Shown here: positions 24,244 through 37,774 of the stretch, piece by piece
Numbering within the stretch: position 1 is the first letter of the stretch
Layout: each line of letters begins with the position of its first letter
Assembly (NCBI GenBank): GCA_025890175.1
Contig: JANPYM010000002.1
Span: 2,556,006-2,620,005, forward strand
Reading direction: 5' to 3'
DNA: 64,000 nt
DNA from: Ciborinia camelliae
Lineage: Eukaryota; Ascomycota; Leotiomycetes; Helotiales; Sclerotiniaceae
The notes under the pieces: model-generated
The model's database searches: none
What the model was told of the DNA's origin: nothing
Seen by the model: only the letters and a program-made list of their open reading frames with translations
Made by a program: the position numbers and the translations under genes

Positions 24244-26028
24244 GTCATGATGACTTGTAGGATCGAGTGGTGAAAGGATATGGATTTTTGAGGATAATAT
24301 GACGATACGAAACGAGCACCACATTCTTTTGATTATTTCATTACAACAAATTTTTGTCAAGATCGACACCCACGCTCATTGCAGCTTTTCTTTTGTCAAC
24401 ATTCGCTCATTAAACAAGCATTTCCTTATAAAATGGTTCGACTCGATCCAAAGACAACCCAAAAAAAAGTTTGCTTCGATCATCGTCAATATCCAAGATA
24501 TCCTTATTCTACATACCAACTATCGATTCCTCGTCATCATTTACTCTACTCGCCTCTACGTCATTCACTCCACAGTCGATATTTCACGGGTTCACGAAAA
24601 AAAAAACATTTCCTTATACCCTTTTGCTTTTTTAAGTTTCATAATGAATTGATATCCCCAGTAGCACATAGATTTTTTCCGCCTTTTTAATGGCTTTTTT
24701 GTTATTTTTCGAACCGATTCCCCAGTGTGTATCTGAGTCAGGGTCAGGGTCCGAAAAAAAGAGAAATGGGGGATTCTTGGGGGGGACGTGGAATGAATCG
24801 AATCTGGTTCGAAAAAATTATGACGGCGTCACTCCTTTTTTTGTTTTACGGTTAGCCTGCCTTGGGGGGTTTGGGTTTTGGGAGATGGGGTGGGGGATGG
24901 GAAGGGGGAGGGAATGGGAGGAGAGGGATGCGGTGGGAGGGGAGGAGAAGGAAGGGAATGGAGATTTATAATGTTACTCCTCAAGGCGGGAGGGGCGGGC
25001 GCTGGACTGGATGGGATGGGATGGGATGGCAAGGCATGGCATGGCATGGGAAAGAGAGCAAGACCGAGACGGAGACCGAGAGCAGGGCTCTCGAGGGGAA
25101 ATAGGGGGTCACATTATAGTATTTAGTAATTCGCTGGCTATCTTATGTAGCTCTTCTCTTCTTTTCTTTTCCTTTTTTTACTTAGTTGTTTTTTTTTCTT
25201 CTACATTTCTTCCTTCTTCATAGGGGAATAAAGAGAATACAGAATACAGAATACAGATGAGATGAGTTGAGTTGAGTTGAGAATTTTGAGGAATTTTGAT
25301 ATTGAGATTTTTGATATAGATGTGTGTATGTGCTGGTGCTGGATGTATATGCTGGAATGCTGATGTAATAATGTCGGATGGAAGGAACCTGAAAGGAAGG
25401 AAGGAAACCTTGGGAAGAAAATACAAATCTTTATATACTGAGGTACCTGGCTAGGTATCTAAGGTAGGTACAGTCTTAGAATAGATTATTTCTTTCGCCT
25501 CATGTCCTGTAGTCTGTAGGTAAATAGGTAATCTTCTAGAAACCTTTCATATATAAGCAAGCATACAGATAGAAGAATCTTTGGTTTGATTTGGTTTGGT
25601 TTGGAATCAATCAAGAAGATATTTATAAATAACCAATCATATCACTCTACAAGTATATACAGTACCATAATCAATGTTCTAGCCCTTTTTGCTTACACAT
25701 CCATCGATTTCGTCATTTCTCGAGCTGAAGGTCCACGGGTCCAAGGAAGGTTTTTTTTCGCCTTCCAGTATTATGCCTGTATTTTAAGGTATTAATTGTC
25801 TCCCGACCACGCTACCAATTTACCTACCCCTCCACTCTGTCATATTAGAAATCCAAAATCCCGACCTAGGAGTACCTAAGCAACCAAAGCAGCACGCAAG
25901 CTAGGTAAGCAAACAAGCCATAGAATCTACTAGTCTTCCCACCTGCACTCCCGTCCGTCTCACCTACCTATCCTATCCTTTCTAGTATATCAGCACCTCC
26001 AACCACCTGCCACCTTCTTCAACTTCAT
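24244..26028. other. Intergenic region between the 814-aa gene and thioredoxin
   Basis: This holds the 3' flank of the upstream gene, a G-rich tract (24860-25100) and TC-rich sequence just before the thioredoxin start. No gene is recognised. Confidence 0.5.
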
Positions 26029-27017
26029 ATGTCATTGCCATTCTTCACTCGATCACTTACACGATCCATCTACAGAAACCATCATCTGAAAAATACTCTC
26101 TACGCAAACGCAAACGTTCAGTACAATAAGAGAAGTTTTCATCAAACGTTAGCTAATATGGGTGTTCACAATCTTGCTAAGTGAGTTGTTCTTTTTTTCT
26201 CGTGCTCTTGCTCTTGCTCTTGGGTTTCCGAGAGCTGAGAGCTGAGAGCTGTTGCTTCTTGGTTTTTTTTTTGGTTTGGTTTGGTGGGTGGGGTTGCTGA
26301 GGTCTGCTGGCGATGGTTGAGATGATGGATCTGCGCATTCTATTCCATCCCACTTCTATTCTATTCTATTTCTATTGACGCAAACCCATCTCTTTCCTCA
26401 TCGATGATGAAGACCGCGCATTCCATCCCATTTCATTCCTATTCCATCGACGCAAAACCGTCTTCTTCATCATCGATGATGAAGACTGCGGATGCGGGTG
26501 GGGGAGCGTGAAGAGGTTTCTTTCAAGAGAAATGATACTACGATACATAGCAAATGCTAACCAAATATCCTCATGATAGTGCGGCTGAATTTCAGTCCGC
26601 TCTTGCCAATAACGATGTCGTCGTTCTCGATGCCTTTGCCACTTGGTGTGGACCTTGCAAGGCCATCGCTCCTAAAGTCAACCAGTATGTTCCTCTCTCA
26701 TCTTTCTCCTCCCTGTTCCCTAGCATCATTCGTCATCTCATGGTGATGTACGCCTATGCGATGCGGATTCCGATGATAATCCATCATCACCATGCCGAAA
26801 GAGAAAATGCTAACAGATGCCACGCAGGCTCTCGGAAGCGTACCCCAGCGCCCGTTTCGTCAAAATCGACGTCGATGAGGTCCCCGATGTCGCGGCCGAG
26901 TTGGGTATCAGAGCCATGCCTACCTTTTTGATCTTCAAGGGCGAGAAGCAGATCGCTGAGGTTGTGGGTGCTAACCCCGCTGCGTTGGAGGAGGCGATCA
27001 AGAAAGCGTGCGCTTAA
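26029..27017 (+). CDS. trx: Thioredoxin with a putative mitochondrial-targeting extension
   Basis: Three exons: 26029-26180, 26580-26684 and 26828-27017. Introns of 399 and 143 nt both contain GCTAAC branch sites. The full frame gives 148 aa. The thioredoxin fold is unmistakable: active site WCGPC (Cys74/Cys77 of the long form), followed by KAIAPKV, the cis-Pro loop AMPTFLIFKGEK, and a C-terminal helix ending KKACA. The first 43 residues are basic and hydroxylated with no acidic residue (MSLPFFTRSLTRSIYRNHH), like a mitochondrial presequence. A second in-frame ATG at 26158 starts MGVHNLAN, the usual beginning of a cytosolic 105-residue thioredoxin. The first ATG has poor context (C at -3) and the second strong context (A at -3, G at +4), so leaky scanning could yield both forms. 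The protein reduces disulfides of targets using thioredoxin reductase and NADPH. Confidence 0.93.
26330..26500 (+). repeat. Imperfect tandem duplication inside thioredoxin intron 1
   Basis: Two adjacent segments of about 70-80 bp share GCGCATTC(T/C)ATTCCATCC, a GACGCAAA(A)CC core and ATCGATGATGAAGAC. They lie wholly within the 399-nt first intron and explain its unusual length. Confidence 0.7.
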
Positions 27018-27570
27018 ATATGGATCAATGGATTGAGGATTTGGGGGAGGAGCTTGCTTCATATTGATATATTGAGAATTATAGCACTTGCTTGCTTGCA
27101 TGCATGCAGGATGGATGGATGGTACAAGATGCGCGTCAATAGGCTGGGATACAGAGGTAGATTCCGAATGTATGTATGGACTAGGTGATGGGGCGGTCTT
27201 TTTTTTTTGTCAAAGGGACAATCAGATTAGATGCATGATTAAAATGAATCGATGGTTTATTATCATACATACATACAATCAACCTGTCTACCTAATAAGT
27301 CTGTGAATCCATGAATGGCTGTGTATATCATTTGTACATGAGACCGGATCTTGCAACCCTCTTTTCGTGATCGTGCATTGCATATCTACAGATAGATATA
27401 TGATGTTAATCTCTCTATCTCTCTCTCTCTCTCTCTCTCTGTGTGTGGGGGATCGGGAAGTCTCCCATTTACAAATAAATGTTTGGATGCTGGAATACTT
27501 GAATTCTGGAATTCTTTAGAAATCGGCTAGCTTGTCTTTTCTTCTTTTCTTTTTTGATATTGATTGGTAT

Positions 27571-27684
27571 GGATATGGATATGGATATGGATATGGATAT
27601 GGATATGGATATGGATATGGATATGGATATGGATATGGATATGGATATGGATATGGATATGGATATGGATATGGATATGGATAT
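27571..27684 (+). repeat. (GGATAT)19 hexanucleotide microsatellite
   Basis: Nineteen perfect GGATAT units run uninterrupted. The tract is open in two frames (Asp-Met or Gly-Tyr repeats), but this follows from the repeat and is not evidence of a gene. Confidence 0.97.
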
Positions 27685-27835
27685 GGAATATACTTCTTTT
27701 GTCTACTCTCTCTGCTCTTTTTGCTCTCTTTCCTTAATTCGGTTTGGTTTGGTTTGGTTGGGTTCGGTTTGGGATATATTAGGTACTATTATATACTAAA
27801 GGAGAGGTGAGGGGAGGGGGGGGGGTTGTATATTT

Positions 27836-27937
27836 TGGATTTTAGATTTTGGATTTTAGATATTTTGGATTTTAGATATTTTGGATTTTAGATATTTTAG
27901 ATGGATGGATGGATGGATGGATGGATGGATGGGTGGA
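27836..27937 (+). repeat. 16-bp A/T-rich tandem repeat followed by (GGAT)n
   Basis: The unit GGATTTTAGATATTTT is repeated about three times after a related partial copy. It runs into about nine GGAT units. Confidence 0.85.
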
Positions 27938-30900
27938 TAGGTTGGTAGAGGTATCTTTTACCTACCAAGTAAGATAGCTGGAGGTATATATACTGATGGT
28001 TATGGACTGGATGGATTGAATTGAATTGAATAAAAAGTACGTACGTCGTGGGATCCCGTCCCATTAAATAAATAATTCCTATACAGTAGTCAACAGCAAC
28101 TTTTAAGTGCTGTAGACAAAATATATTTGAACCCCTGCAACTTCAACCTCAATAACTTCAATTTCAACAACTTTAACAACTTCAAATATCCTTGCCCTTT
28201 TAAATATTTACCAAATATTCAGAAAATCGATCCGAACGCGCCCTTATTCTATTTCGCTATTTCGCTATTTCGCTAGCGGGGAATAGATTCCGCCTCGAGT
28301 AGAATACTACCTAGGTAGATGAGTGGGGAATTGGGAAGCTTATAACCCTAAGTATCGAGTGAATCCCTCCCTTCCTTACCTTTCTTGACATAAAAAGGAT
28401 CTGGATTCCATGGTTTGTAGTTTCCCTGTCAATGAACGGAAACGCAATAAGTTCTCGTACGTATGGAGTTTGGAAGAGTGATGGAGATGGAGATGTGTGT
28501 TATTGCGTGATAAGTTAAGTCCGGGTTCTTAAGTTCTTCTTGCTTGGGTACCTACTACCTAGTAGGTACAACTACCTACCTACCTAGTCCTCGGCATTCT
28601 TTTTATTGTCGGCTGTGATTGTGATTGTGATTTTGTATTATCATTGTTGTTAGGTAGGTTATTGTTGTCTAGGTAGTCTAAACTTCCTTCCGCTCTATCT
28701 CATCCAGCATATACAGATTTCAGGATATTTTTACAAGGTAAGATCTTAGATTTATCCGCCCGACTAATATCAACAGACTATTTGAGAAAAAAACTCTAAT
28801 GTATTTTCATGCTTGCTGCGGAACTATTTGGCTTCCCAGTCTACACTAACGGTTTATTACTGGGTATACACGTAGGTATAGAACTATACACGCTAGTTGG
28901 AGAACTCTTATATACTAGGTAGGTACCTACCTCCATACCTAAATATTCGCAGACATGCTATGGTTAAAGTGAATACCGACTCCACCTTTTAGCTTCCACT
29001 AGAGTAGGTATCTTCGCAGTTGCATGGGGCAATTCATAGATTCACTTCTCACCCCTCTTTGTAAATGGCTCTCGATACCTATAATAAAAGGATACCCTCG
29101 TATTGTTTTTCCATCATGGACTCACCTACTATGTAAGATGGCGCGCATTCCTTCGACCCACAGCAAAACTTTAACTGAAGTCATCTACCCGGTATTATTC
29201 TCAGAGAAATTACTTAAAGTCAAGTAACTAAGCCATACTAATCTACTCGTTGTCACTGATTGCTAGATATATATATACATATATATATCACCAGGTACCC
29301 AAACCCCATCACTGCCAAGTATCAGAAAAAAAAAACAGCTACGATAATGATACGATCCTCCCATCTCACTAGGCAAGACCATAAGACGATATCATCAAAC
29401 ACCCAACCTAATCTAACCCGCAAGGTATCGTCGATATCGAGCACACACCACTGTAGAACAATCAATGGGCACAGAAAGATATCGCATTCCAGCGGACCTC
29501 TCCTCTTCAGCTTCTGCCGCCTTGCACTTCATGCGAACTGAGAATCAGAGATGTGGAATAGGTATCTTTTGTGATGGGAGTTCGTCTCGGTTCGGTTCGA
29601 TTCGGTTGAACTCGGCTTGGCTCTCATGACGGGACCTGAGTGAATACCTATACTTATTGGTGGGGAAGGAGGGGTGGGAAGTGAAGCGAAGTGGGGTTTC
29701 TTTTCCCCGTAGTTAGGTTCTGGAGACGGGTTGTTGTATCGCTAGCCATGCATAAAAGCCAAGGAATGATCGACCATATTATTTTTTAGCATGGACATTA
29801 GAAGCGACGGAGAAGCATTACGAGGGTAGCTGTCCTATTGAAACCACACCAGCTGAAATGAGGACGGGGGTAGCTTTGGTTATCTTTATTGTTAAGAGAG
29901 TTGAATATTGATTTATATCGGTAATTTACTTTACTTTGATGTCTCAAACACTCGATGATAATACGACGACACCCACACTCGTTGTTGTCGAATACTTAGA
30001 TAGGTTATGTCGTTAGGTATTAGATGAGTACATCATTTTGTAGCCTTCGCCGTTAATCCATCCCATAGCGTCGAAAATAACCTTCTCCGATAGATGCAGA
30101 TTCAGATACAGCAACAGCAACAGCAACAATGAAAATATTACAACTCGATAGAACTACCAGTAGATATGCACTTAGAGTTTACTTCCCTGGCACAAGGCAA
30201 ATGGGAGTGTCTCTCGCAAATTTTGCCCGTTCTTCGATTATCCAGTTCGATGAATTCAGCAGGGCAGACGTCTTAAATAATGAGACCGAGACTATTTAAT
30301 CACATCGGTTGGATGTGGCTTTGACTTTGGCTCTGAACCACTATCTTCCTTAAAGTCCGGTGACTAAGTACCCACTATTTTTAGTTTTGCATCGGGAAAT
30401 AGGTGTTTTGATAAGTGAATCAAGAAAGAAATGGGGGAAGAATTAGACTGGCCATCCTGTTTCTGGCAAATAACTCTTTCCACGGCATATCTATGTCGGG
30501 GCTTCCAAGCTTAGAATGTCCATCAAAGGGCGGTTAAGTGGACCAGCTACAGAAATGGCCTCTTTCAATCTGCTCTAGTAGGAATAGTCCAGTGAGAGAA
30601 AGTTAAGTTAACACTGGAAGCACAGTAAGGAGTCAGGTTAGATCTACCTGGTAGATCCATGATAAAATAAATAAATAAAAATCCATTGATCGGACGAGAA
30701 CCATCTTCGTTGAGAGAGAATAAAATGACAATCATATAACCTTATCCTTATAGAGGATTAGATGAGAACTAGTATGTGATATCTACTTCTCTAATTTTTA
30801 TTGTTGATGTAAAAGAGATAATATCCAAGCTAAGATAAGATACAGATTAAAGCTAACGCAAGAACTAAGTGTGGACTATAGACTTATCTCATCACTAGAA

Positions 30901-33594
30901 TGGCAAGGAAATCATAGTTTTCGATTTGTTAAGCCTAGGATTCGAATTTCGAGGGAGTAAGTTATCGATTTCGCGAAGAACGGAACGATGTGTGATTAGG
31001 TGGCTACTTAAATACCTACCTACCTACCTACATATCATACTATTTTCTCGGGAATTCATATCATTCACTCCATTTGCTACTTAGTAGATGGATTCATTAG
31101 CACTGATAGTAACAGGGGTAGTTTTATCAAGTCATACTCACACTAGCTTAGCGTAGAATTGGCTTAGGAAGTAGGTAGCTTATGAGCAGCCTCACTTTAG
31201 ATCTTCAATCCGTATGTCTCATCTCCAAAACATATTCATTTCCTTGATTCACATGTACGGAGCGGGGTCTACACCGCATCACCATACCCCTCTTTTAAAA
31301 GCAGACGTATCTCGAATTCACCGGGTGCTGGGAGATAGATATATTCACCCAGCATTCACGATTTCTTCCCCATAACATGACCCAAGAAGACAAGTATTTA
31401 AACTCGCCCATCGCCGTGCTGCTCCCTCTTCGCTATAACGAACATGCAGGGAGCAAGCGAATGTACGTCTGTGGGATCCGGACCGGTGGCCGTTCGGGGG
31501 ATACTGGGAAACCCAGCCCATTTGATGCGATACTAGGAATGGCTTCGTAATGCAAATTACTACGAAGATTATGTATAGCTTTTCTATTTCTATTCATCTC
31601 AAGTATATTATCATAATGGGTTTCAAAGATTAGACGATAGTGATTTATCGATGATACTGTAGAAGCAGCAACAGTCAAAATATTATAGATAGACTAACTT
31701 AATCTTGATGAGACGATTATGAAATTTCCGCAGAACATGATACGTCAAAAAACGGGCTCAAGACTCAAACCTCTCCATTATTTCTTTTAAGTTTTTTGAG
31801 TTGACGCCTGCCGTCTGGGACTTAGGTTTATCCAGGCAGATACTCAATATGAGGTGGAATTCAACTTGCTGAAGGGACCACGATATTTAAACAAGCAGCA
31901 GTCCCGGACATGAAGTGAATATAAGCGAATACATAGGAGATTTCTTTTAATCACTATCTGCCATCACCTGGCAATGATCGACCAAGTCAACTTACCTAGT
32001 GTGAATAATTTTCAAATAGGTAACAAACGATTACTTGTTAATCGTCCGATGTAGAGAGTTAAATTAGTACTACTATGGTCCCGTGTGTCAAAATTTGTCT
32101 GAAGTAACTTAAAACATGGCTGGAAATATTGACAACATGGATGCACTCATCAGCATATTCGATACATGTTGTTAGTGTTGAGTTCAAGTGTGGTTGCGTA
32201 GCTTGTTCATAGAGTTGGCGATTGTTGTATAACATATGCTAGATTCAATAAACCAATACGAATTTCCTTGAAAGTTCCCAAGTCCGTTTCTTCCAAGAGA
32301 TTTCAACCCCCGCCCCCCCCCCCCCAAAAATATGGCCACCATATCACGAGGTGCTCAAATACGCTAAAGACTTGGCAAGAAACAAACAAACAATTCTTGA
32401 ACAATATTGTGGATCGCATGGCCAAAAATCGAACCAATGCACTTTGGGCAGTCGTACTAGTTTCTAGCACTGTATGATGAAGGCTTTCCACAGGTCATAT
32501 AATCTGCACTAGAAAATACTATTAATGGTATTGCGTGGTGGCCAACGAATGAGAATGAGCCTCTGGTCTGTCCTCATATATCCGGTACAACTGATCTTCC
32601 AAAACCTGTTATCTATACCTACAACTTCGTAGCAATATTCATGAGAATGATTCAACTAGCTCCCCTAGAAGGGGGTGGGTTTGGGTCGAAGAGAAGGACT
32701 CCCAAGGCATATGAATTCTTGTAAATCTTTCGCCATTTCATATAAGTTATCTTGCTCCTTTCTATTAATCGGTATCTTTCCCCTGCCAATGAAGCGGGCT
32801 AATGCTCCGTCTCTAGTTGAGATTATGAAACACACCCCTTGTTTAAACTTTACCCGTAGTTGAAATAATATCCCACGAAGGATTTATTCTCTCCCCATCC
32901 TACAAAAGAAGGGTTATAAACGTATCGAAGACGTAAAGACGTCAAGACGATATGATTATGGTAATTGGGGATAATGTGGCACCTCGTCCTATTAAATCCA
33001 CAAAAATGGATCATGCAGTGACGGACCACCCTGATATCTGGAATGGACCCAAGATTCTTGCTGACAAGTTCTTCAACAGAGAGTTGCATCATTATTACCG
33101 ACCTCAGAACCCTCTTCTAAGAAAAGGAGCTGGAGAGTCGTTAAGGAACATGAAATATTATCCATAAAACTGTTCTCGATACCCATTCAACCTGGGAAAT
33201 GTAAAGGGAAGTTGGGGGTTGAAGAATTTCTAGAAGACGAGAAAAAGTACAAATTTTAACCACTAGATTATCGAGCGGCATTAAGGAGCCATGGAAAGAA
33301 GAGAAAAATAAGGATAGAGCAAGAAATTTGATATGCCAAATAAGCTCACGACCATCCAACTTACTCCTGCCCAAAACATGCATGAGTTCCCATGTTTGAT
33401 AACATGATCTCGTGGATAATTTCGATTCCAAACCAAATAACTTTCCTTTAAAGGACAGTGGTTCTTTAAAATAGGTGGTAGTAAAATTTGGCCCATACGC
33501 TTTATTGTGACTTCAAAATGATATAGCCTGAGCCCAAACGCCTGGGTATTGTCCTTCTTCCCTTCCTTGCGATTTCAAATACACCAATAATTCA

Positions 33595-35882
33595 TTATTC
33601 ATCATCGCCCAAATCATAAAAGACATCTCCCATTTCTCCATTACCCCTTTTATCGAACCAGCCTCCAAAATCAAGCTTCATCAGCAATCTGTCTACTCTG
33701 CCAACTTTAGCCGGAACATAAGCACCTTCCTCTCCTAAGACCAATTCTTCGTATCCACTATCCCAGCCATTCTTATCTTGATCTATATCTCGCAGAGTTT
33801 TGACCAATTCTTCGATTGCATTTTTTACCCGTGTTGCTATCGTAACGAGCTGCTCTTTAATATCCTGTTCTTCTTTGTGAAAGTCAGAGAAAGCATCTAC
33901 GACTCCTTCATCAGCCTCAAGATCAAGGGATTGCCAGATAGAGTGGATACGGTGGACGAGAGCGACTAGATGATCGATTTGTTGAAGTAGGTAATACAAT
34001 GGATCTGTAAATGTCGATGTGGTTAAGAGAAGATTGGATGCTAGAGCATCGAGGTATCTCCTATGTGCATCCGCTAGCGTTTGTGGATCATGATTATGGT
34101 TGGTGTTCCTCGAGGTTGATTGTTTAGCGGCTTGCAGCCATATATCTTCATCTTCATCCTGAGATCTTGATGTCTGCGTCTCTCCTGTGAGCCAAGTTGT
34201 AAACCCCAACCATGTTCCTTGCACAACTTCGCCTTGCAAATAAGCTTCTGTCTCGCCTAAAAAGAAGACTGCAGCGCTGCTGGTTGCCCACACGCCACGC
34301 ATGGCATTGGAACGATCTTTAGCTCTAGTACGAAGGGTGAGGACCTTCTTTCGACCAAATGTAGAACTTCCCAAAGGCGGGCCGGGAGGTGCTGGATGAT
34401 CGCGACGTAATGAAGTTATCTTCCATAGATTAGTGAGGCGTAGGTGTGCTCTATGGACTGCGAGGAGGTAAGCATTGATGCTAGAGTACATCTGAGTATC
34501 AGATGGAGTAAGGAATAGGTCTAGTGGAGAAGGTATATGCAATGTAAGAGCCACGGGAACGGAGAGTAGGAGGTTTCGAAAGGGTGTGGAGACAATCGAA
34601 GAAGATTGCGAAGCTCTTAAGATAGCCTTCCCTGGTGTATTAGGGTTTCCTTTAGTAATGCTTAATTGAACAAGATCCCTTGCAAGTTCGAGCAAATCGT
34701 CATCATCCTCTTCATCATTCTGACCATGTTGTGAGCCCATTGCAGCCCAGGTCCTAGCAAGGACAGCAGAGACTTCCCCTTCCTTCACAACAATGTTCCC
34801 GAGGCCATCTTTTTTCTCATACGCCGAATTATCGGACCTTCTCCATCGTGATCGGATCTTTTCATCAGCCTCGGTGATCAAAGCTATGGCAAATTCTCCT
34901 CGGCCAAGCAAGAAGAATTCTCGCAGTAATGTCAAGGTCTCGATAACTTTGGTTAAAGGCAAGAGTTTTTGTAAAGTAGTTTGGGACAGGGAAAGACGTA
35001 TAGCGGCTATGACACGTGCGAAATTGGCGCCATTGATTGGGAACTTGAGGGTAGATAGTTGTCGTAAATGAGAGGATAATAGGTCGAGCTCTGGAGAGGA
35101 TGAGGAGGAAATACCCTTAACTCGAATATGATTTAATGATCGTCCGATGAAGAGAAGTGATGAGGCCGTAGAATCTGACACAAATGCTGGTAACAGGTCC
35201 TTGTTGATCTTGTAGTCCTATAATCCGACCAGTCAGCAATTTTAACATCTGAGGAGCAATAAATTTGTACTTGTAAATCGTCCTCTTGAACAAAAAAGTC
35301 ACCACGTCCAAAGCTCGGCAGTCTTCCATATAAAATCCAGGCCGATACTTGCTTCAACCAAGCAGTCTGTGCAACCTTCACCAAACTCAATGCGGCCTCC
35401 TCTATATCCGCATATCCTGTTTGTATAGCATTGCACAACTTGTTGATGACCATTGCCCCAGTGCACTTCTTTCCGCCCACATCTTGCATCATAAACTCCA
35501 CGATCTCAAAGAACCACTCCATCCGTCTCGTCCAGCCGGAAAACTTCTCCACGATAAATGTCAGCGGCACAATATTATATGCACCCACGCTCCCAGAATC
35601 TTTGCGCAGGATGTCATTCTCAACCTCAAGCACTTTCCGTTGAAAGCTTGCAAGATGTACTGAACTTATAGATGTAGCAACAGCTTGGCAAATGCTCGAT
35701 GAGTGTTTTGAGGATATAGTGTTTGTATGCGCGAGCAGTTTGCAGTGAAGATCACTTAGATGGGCGACAGAGGAGAGGAGTGACTTTTCGGAGGGGGAGA
35801 GGATAGAGGACGAGGATGTATGATCGGCAGTGAGGAGGGGAGAAGGATGTCCCGAGAGGGAGAGGAGTATTTCGTGGAGCAT
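33595..35882 (-). CDS. Gamma-tubulin complex component GCP4 (Spc97/Spc98 family)
   Basis: Two exons (35882-35271 and 35217-33595) flank a 53-nt intron (35270-35218) with the branch-like TGCTGAC, giving about 744 aa. The N-terminus MLHEILLSLSGHPSPLL is the typical GCP4 opening. The GRIP1-type segment includes ASFQRKVLEVENDIL, VEKFSGWTRRMEWFFEIVEF and AWILYGRLPSFGRGDFFV. The GRIP2/C-terminal half contains SLLFIGRSLNHIRVKG, LREFFLLGRGEFA and VDRLLMKLDFGGWF. These proteins pair with gamma-tubulin in the spindle pole body or cytoplasmic ring complex and template microtubule nucleation. GCP4 is the smallest member and occupies internal ring positions. Length agrees with the family. The join across the intron reads EDDLQ-DYKINKDLLPAF without a break. 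Fungal homologues are variously named Gfh1 or GcpD. Confidence 0.92.
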
Positions 35883-36908
35883 TTTGACTGCCGACGAGGA
35901 CTAGATCTTTTTACAATCAGTAAACTCGCAAGGTCGCTGTGAAGTGGTAGCTCGTACTGGTTTTTCTTCTTGCCCGTAAACCAATCTGCCAAGTCGTAGT
36001 ATAATAATATAATAGTGCCCAGCAACTCAAAACGACACATTTAATTCATAACATATCCATTTTCTAAGGCGTATCAGCCAAACAAGAGTTATGTAGCAAC
36101 TGGACCGTGGACGATTGAGGTTGTAAATTTCCCAAATTGGTCGCGTTACTGGCGCGTTGCGGGGACGCGAAGGAAGCTTAAAGTGAAGCGAAGCTTTAAT
36201 TTTGATCTTTTTTTCATTCAACCCAATCCCAATCCTTTCTTCATACACTCAATCACAATAGCATTCGCCAATGTATTTTAAATACATGTTTGTGTGAAGC
36301 CAACAATGTCATCCTGATTCTTGAGTTTCTAGCTTTTTACAAAAGTTTCTCTAGAATATTAATTTTCCCAAGTGGGATCGTTTCCATTCAGTCTTTGATA
36401 TTGCCCATGACTACTGTGATATATATATATATATGCAGGTGACCTGATAATTTTAGTGGACGGTAATATGAAAGGCTTACAGATAATTTATCTTGATCGT
36501 AGTTGATACCTTCGGGGGAGATGGTGAGATGCACAAAAGCTCCCATGGGTATTAATAAGTATTCTCAGATGCAGAAAGGAAGACAGGTTTTTTGATCATA
36601 TCAGATATTAGACATACTATTTCGCCCCAAGGTTTAAATAACAAGGCTCAGGTCGTATAGGTAGTTACATCGGGAGTTTTACTGCCTGACTTTAAACAAA
36701 GGCACATCAAGGCATGGCACAGCACAGCAGCAGTGACAACCTAATAAGATTCGCTCTTGACTTGACTTACGCATTTTCACGACCCGTCACTTCCAAATAT
36801 ACTTTTTTAAGTTTTTCCACTTTGCCCTGATCTAGATTGGTATATATACCCACTAAGAGGCATCTCGAAAACTTTTGCACTCTACACTATATACAATAAT
36901 CTACAACA
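35883..36908. other. Intergenic region between GCP4 and the IFI6-like cluster
   Basis: No gene is seen. A TATA-like run precedes the first IFI6-like gene near 36841. Confidence 0.5.
36840..36850 (+). promoter_or_regulatory. TATA-like element of IFI6-like gene 1
   Basis: TATATATACCC lies about 60 nt upstream of the ATG at 36909, a usual spacing for a strongly regulated fungal promoter. Confidence 0.45.
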
Positions 36909-37774
36909 ATGGTTGCCCTTTCAAAGATCATCGGCTTACTTCTCGCAGGTGGTGCCACTGCCTTGAATCAAGCTACGAACAGCGAACATCCACTTACGCA
37001 AGCACTTTCCTCACTTCAAGCCATAGAGTTTCAAGAACTTGGCGCAGCATGGACTGTCGGTATTATGGACGCTCTCAAAAAACACGGTAACACACTCAAA
37101 GAAACGGCAGAAGCAACCTATGCACAGATACCCTCTGAATTCCTGGATGGGGTCGAGAAGGTGCATGCTCAAGTCATACAAACATTTTCCTCTCCTCAAA
37201 TTATGGAATTCCAGAAACTCAGTGCCGAGTGGATCACTGGTGTTGTTGACGCCTTCAAGAAACACGGTACCACACTCAAAGAAACGGCAGAAGCAACCTA
37301 TGCACAGATGCCCCCTGCATTCCGGGATGAGGTCGAGAAGGCGCATGCTCAAGTGTATGAAACCGAATGGAAGGATCTACCAGCCGATATCCAGAGATGG
37401 ATTCAGGATAATCCATACCAGACGGCCTTTTATGTTGTAAACGGAATCGTATTCTTTGCTCCAGCTACATCGAGTGGTCCGATTCTATGGGCTTTGGGAT
37501 TTTCGGGTAAAGGACCAAGGGCTGGTAAGTTGGTAACCTTGAAAGGCGTATGGTGCTTACCTTTTTGATAGCTTCATTTGCTTCGATGTTGCACAGCAAA
37601 TTTTGCATGGTCGGTGCGAAGAGCCCTTTTTCTTACATTCAAAGTGCCGGCATGGGAGGCTATGGGGTTCCTGCTGTGAATATGGCGATGAGACTTGGTG
37701 CTGTTGCAAGTAGCCTAATTGGGGGCCTGTTGAAACCAGGCGAGGCTGGTAAGAATGGCACTGCAAAGCTTTGA
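36909..37774 (+). CDS. Signal-peptide protein with two helical repeats and an IFI6/IFI27-like membrane domain (copy 1)
   Basis: Two exons (36909-37524 and 37572-37774) flank a 47-nt intron ending TTGATAG, giving about 272 aa. Residues 1-19 are a signal peptide (MVALSKIIGLLLAGGATAL). Residues 41-92 and 101-150 are two copies of one module with an exact 60-residue period (Trp48 and Trp108). Shared elements are AxW(T/I)xG(I/V)(M/V)DAxKKHG and LKETAEATYAQ(I/M)P. Then comes a conserved linker, WIQDNPYQTAF. The C-terminal part is the glycine/alanine-rich IFI6/IFI27 (interferon-inducible 6-16) domain, with GPILWALGF, RAASFASML and YIQSAGMGGYG in the family order. In animals that family sits in ER or mitochondrial membranes and affects cell death; fungal roles are unknown. 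The neighbouring gene at 38194 is a paralogue with an intron at the same site. Confidence 0.85.
37031..37350 (+). repeat. 180-bp tandem repeat inside IFI6-like gene 1
   Basis: The coding DNA at about 37031-37170 recurs at about 37211-37350 with exact 180-bp spacing. The stretch ACACTCAAAGAAACGGCAGA is identical in both, so the module duplicated recently. Confidence 0.9.

Larger units (their letters stand above)
27018..33594. other. Long intergenic region without recognised genes
   Basis: It contains a (CT)n run (27411-27440), a long (GGATAT)n tract, a 16-bp ATTTTAGAT-type repeat (27836-27898), (GGAT)n (27900-27937), an AACAGC run (30108-30127) and a C12-class homopolymer near 32310-32325. 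Open frames up to about 100 codons occur on both strands without motifs or splice patterns that would support genes. Confidence 0.5.

Noticed and set aside
27532..27810. Open frames of Gly-Tyr or Asp-Met repeats
   Set aside because: Produced entirely by the (GGATAT)19 microsatellite.
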